A stretch of DNA of 7,426 nt from an uncultured Arcobacter sp. (lineage in GTDB: Bacteria; Campylobacterota; Campylobacteria; Campylobacterales; Arcobacteraceae), in contig CAJXWI010000116.1 in the NCBI GenBank assembly GCA_913062735.1, forward strand, positions 1 through 7,426, given 5' to 3'. The notes beneath the pieces are model-generated. The model worked only from the letters and a program-made list of their open reading frames with translations. It did not search any database and was not told the origin of the DNA. This document shows positions 5,415 to 7,426 of this stretch, in pieces (positions within the stretch are counted from its first letter, which is position 1; each line of letters begins with the position of its first letter). A program made the position numbers and the translations under genes.

Positions 5415-6829
5415 TAAATACCTTTTTTATTCATTGTAATTGTAAAATGACTTCCCTTATGAAGTTCACTTTTCACATCTATTGTTGAATCAAATCTATC
5501 ACAAATTTTCTTTACTATAGCTAATCCCAATCCTATCCCACTTGTTGAGCTTGTACGAACTTTATCCACTCGAAAAAAACGTTCAAATATATTAGCCATA
5601 TCATCTTTAGTTATACCAATACCACTGTCATGTATTTCAAATACGATTGAATCTTTTTTCTTTTTTGCAAGAACTTTTATAAATCCATTTTGTGTATATT
5701 TAACAGCGTTAGATAGAAGGTTGTTAATAACAATAAAAAGATACTTTTCATCAAATAAAACTTCTAAGTTCTCTTCGATATCCATTTGTAGTTCTAAATT
5801 CTTGTTTTCAATATTTTCAAGATTTAACTCAATACAATCAAAAATCACTTTATCTAAAGAGGCATTGTTTTGATTGAGTACTTCTTTATCTAAACGAGCT
5901 AATAAAAGAAAGTCTTGGATAATATTTTGTAAACCCTTTTGTTCTTTATCAATTTTTTCTAAAACAATTTTTAGCTCTTCTTTACTCTTATCTCCTTGTA
6001 AACACAGCTCGATTTCACCTTGAATAATCGTCAGAGGCGTTTTAAGTTCATGGGAAGCATCCGAAGAAAACTGCTTGATATTTTCTACACTCTTTTCAAT
6101 TCCCTCCAACATTTTATTAAAAGTGTCGCTTAACTGTTCAAATTCATCGCCAGTATTTTGTGCTTTTAATCGAAGGCTTATATCTTGTTTCTTTTGCAAT
6201 ATTTTTAAATCATTCAAGATTTGTTTTAAAGGACTAATGGTTTTGTTGATTAAGTAATACCCTAAAATCATCAACAGCACAAATAAAACACTGTTAACAC
6301 TTACAATAATCTTGTCAATTTCTTCTTGTGTTTTTTGAACATAATTTTCATCAATACCTAAATAAATTTCGTAAAAATTATTTTTCTTTTCTAAATAATT
6401 AATATGCATCACATAATCATCTAGTTCTATGTAACCTTTATCTTCATTATCATCATAAAACTCATCAATTTCCTTCTTTCGCTCATACTCAAAATCTATA
6501 TATTCTTTATCCTCATCTTTATAATCAATTTCTTCTAAGATTAATGAGGTTTTATTTCTGGTTTGATTTGAAAAAAGAACTTTGTCATTTTTTAAAATAA
6601 TCAAAAATAGCTCTTTTAACTCTATTTCTTCATTGATGTTTTTTATATATTCGTCATTGTTATTAAGTATGCTTTTTTTGATTTCCCAGAAAGATGAATC
6701 CAATGCTTTCAAACTATTATTTTGCGCATTTTGTTTGAAGAAAAACATAGAAACAATACTCATAAAAAATAAAATTAAAAAAATAGTAATCCCATAGGAA
6801 ACAAAGAGTTTGAGCTTTACTGATTTCAT
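5414..6829 (-). CDS. Sensor histidine kinase, HAMP-HisKA-HATPase type, with acidic periplasmic sensor
   Basis: This complete inner-membrane kinase has 471 residues. TM1 spans about 9-31; a periplasmic domain of about 140 residues (32-172) has a very acidic stretch at 101-139 (many Asp, Glu and Tyr); TM2 is about 174-193 and a HAMP domain follows at about 194-247. The H-box SSDASHELKTPL (255-266) has the phospho-acceptor His260. The ATP-binding domain shows the N-box INNLLSNAVKY (368-378), DSGIGI (401-406), the FERFFRVD segment (415-422) and GIGLGLAIV (431-439). All core catalytic motifs are intact. Its ATG overlaps the regulator's TGA by four bases (ATGA), and its TAA overlaps the next start (TAATG), fixing it in a four-gene operon. 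The acidic sensor suggests a cationic ligand such as a metal or cationic peptide, as in PhoQ; that is speculation and the true stimulus is unknown. Confidence 0.96.
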   Translation of the reverse strand: MKSVKLKLFVSYGITIFLILFFMSIVSMFFFKQNAQNNSLKALDSSFWEIKKSILNNNDEYIKNINEEIELKELFLIILKNDKVLFSNQTRNKTSLILEEIDYKDEDKEYIDFEYERKKEIDEFYDDNEDKGYIELDDYVMHINYLEKKNNFYEIYLGIDENYVQKTQEEIDKIIVSVNSVLFVLLMILGYYLINKTISPLKQILNDLKILQKKQDISLRLKAQNTGDEFEQLSDTFNKMLEGIEKSVENIKQFSSDASHELKTPLTIIQGEIELCLQGDKSKEELKIVLEKIDKEQKGLQNIIQDFLLLARLDKEVLNQNNASLDKVIFDCIELNLENIENKNLELQMDIEENLEVLFDEKYLFIVINNLLSNAVKYTQNGFIKVLAKKKKDSIVFEIHDSGIGITKDDMANIFERFFRVDKVRTSSTSGIGLGLAIVKKICDRFDSTIDVKSELHKGSHFTITMNKKGI

Positions 6830-7426
6830 TTTAAAATGTATCCAATGTTTTTAATATTGTGAATGTAGGTTTCTTCAAAACCTTTATCTATTTTGTTTCG
6901 TAATCGATAAATATAAACTTTAACTAAATTACTTGCATTTGAATAATTCATGTCCCAAACAGACTCAATAATCATGCTTTCACTCACTGTTTGATTTTGG
7001 TTCTTGAGTAAAAACTCTAAAATGGCATACTCTTTTGAAGTTAGTTCAATTCTTTGTTCATCTCTTATTGCATATTTTTTTACAGTATCAAGTTTAAGAT
7101 TTTTGAACTCCAAGATAGTTGTTTGAGTAACTTTACGTCTACTCAAAGCTCTAATACGAGCGAGTAATTCTTTAAAAACAAATGGTTTTGTAACATAATC
7201 ATCAGCTCCAGCATCAAGTCCTGTGATCATGTCTTCACTGTCATCTTTTGCTGTAAGCATTATAATAGGTGTTGTAATTTCATACTTACGTAACTCTTTG
7301 CACAGTTCAATTCCACTCATAAAGGGAATCATAATATCCAAAATTATAATATCATAGATATTGATTGTGGCTAGATAAAATGCTTCTTTGCCATCGTTTG
7401 CAACATCAACTGCATAAGAAGCTTCT
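6826..7426 (-). CDS. OmpR/PhoB-family response regulator, N-terminus beyond the window
   Basis: This is the DNA-binding regulator paired with the kinase immediately downstream. The last 199 residues are visible; the right edge removes roughly the first 20-25, including the acidic pocket. The frame is open to base 7426. Numbering from the first visible codon, the phospho-acceptor is Asp30 in IIILDIMIPFMSG, the switch is Thr58 in IIMLTAKDD, and Lys80-Pro81 is conserved (DDYVTKPF). The winged-helix domain covers about 103-199, with ELTSKEYAILEFLL and the recognition-helix segment NLVKVYIYRLRNKI, ending in NIGYILK. A TTG at 7341 inside the receiver is not the start. The ATGA overlap with the kinase start shows translational coupling. 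The promoter of this operon lies outside the window. Confidence 0.94.
   Translation of the reverse strand, partial: EASYAVDVANDGKEAFYLATINIYDIIILDIMIPFMSGIELCKELRKYEITTPIIMLTAKDDSEDMITGLDAGADDYVTKPFVFKELLARIRALSRRKVTQTTILEFKNLKLDTVKKYAIRDEQRIELTSKEYAILEFLLKNQNQTVSESMIIESVWDMNYSNASNLVKVYIYRLRNKIDKGFEETYIHNIKNIGYILK

Noticed and set aside
6826..7341. A complete short response regulator starting at TTG 7341
   Set aside because: The frame stays open to the window edge and the upstream residues continue the receiver fold (YDIIILD before the apparent start), so the TTG is an internal Leu codon and the gene is simply cut by the edge.

Overview
The window looks like chromosomal DNA from an AT-rich Campylobacterota, most likely an Arcobacter-group bacterium. 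The grounds are strong A/T bias in both codons and spacers, promoters with clear -10 boxes but poor -35 boxes, and the family mix: an ArsRS-like two-component pair, a Cache sensor of the type common in these bacteria, and a type I pyruvate kinase. The genus is an inference from style, not a database match. I see no rRNA, tRNA, CRISPR array, insertion sequence or phage gene.

Layout. Positions 1-1798 (minus strand) hold an operon read right to left: a Spy/CpxP-like periplasmic protein, an OmpR-type response regulator, and a sensor kinase cut off by the left edge just after its H-box. Positions 1799-1912 are a compact divergent promoter region. Positions 1913-2359 (plus) encode an unrecognised 148-residue protein with a cysteine-rich N-terminus. 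Positions 2363-3022 (minus) encode a membrane-anchored periplasmic Cache-like sensor with no output domain; it converges on the previous gene with a 3-base gap. Positions 3023-3254 are a divergent intergenic region with promoter candidates and a 7-bp dyad. Positions 3255-4661 (plus) are pyruvate kinase. Positions 4671-7426 (minus) are a second, apparently four-gene operon: a response regulator cut off by the right edge, a sensor kinase, a 105-residue helical protein and a 137-residue two-TM protein. Junctions there are ATGA, TAATG and a 12-base gap.

How the genes work together. The left operon resembles the Cpx envelope-stress arrangement: a periplasmic Spy/CpxP-like protein made from the same transcript as its probable regulator and sensor. 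The right operon is another envelope-sensing phosphorelay, followed by two small uncharacterised proteins that are probably partners or effectors of the kinase. Pyruvate kinase is the only metabolic gene and has its own promoter region. The most notable observation is that the left kinase has glutamine at the H-box position where HisKA kinases carry the phospho-accepting histidine, while the right kinase has a normal histidine there.
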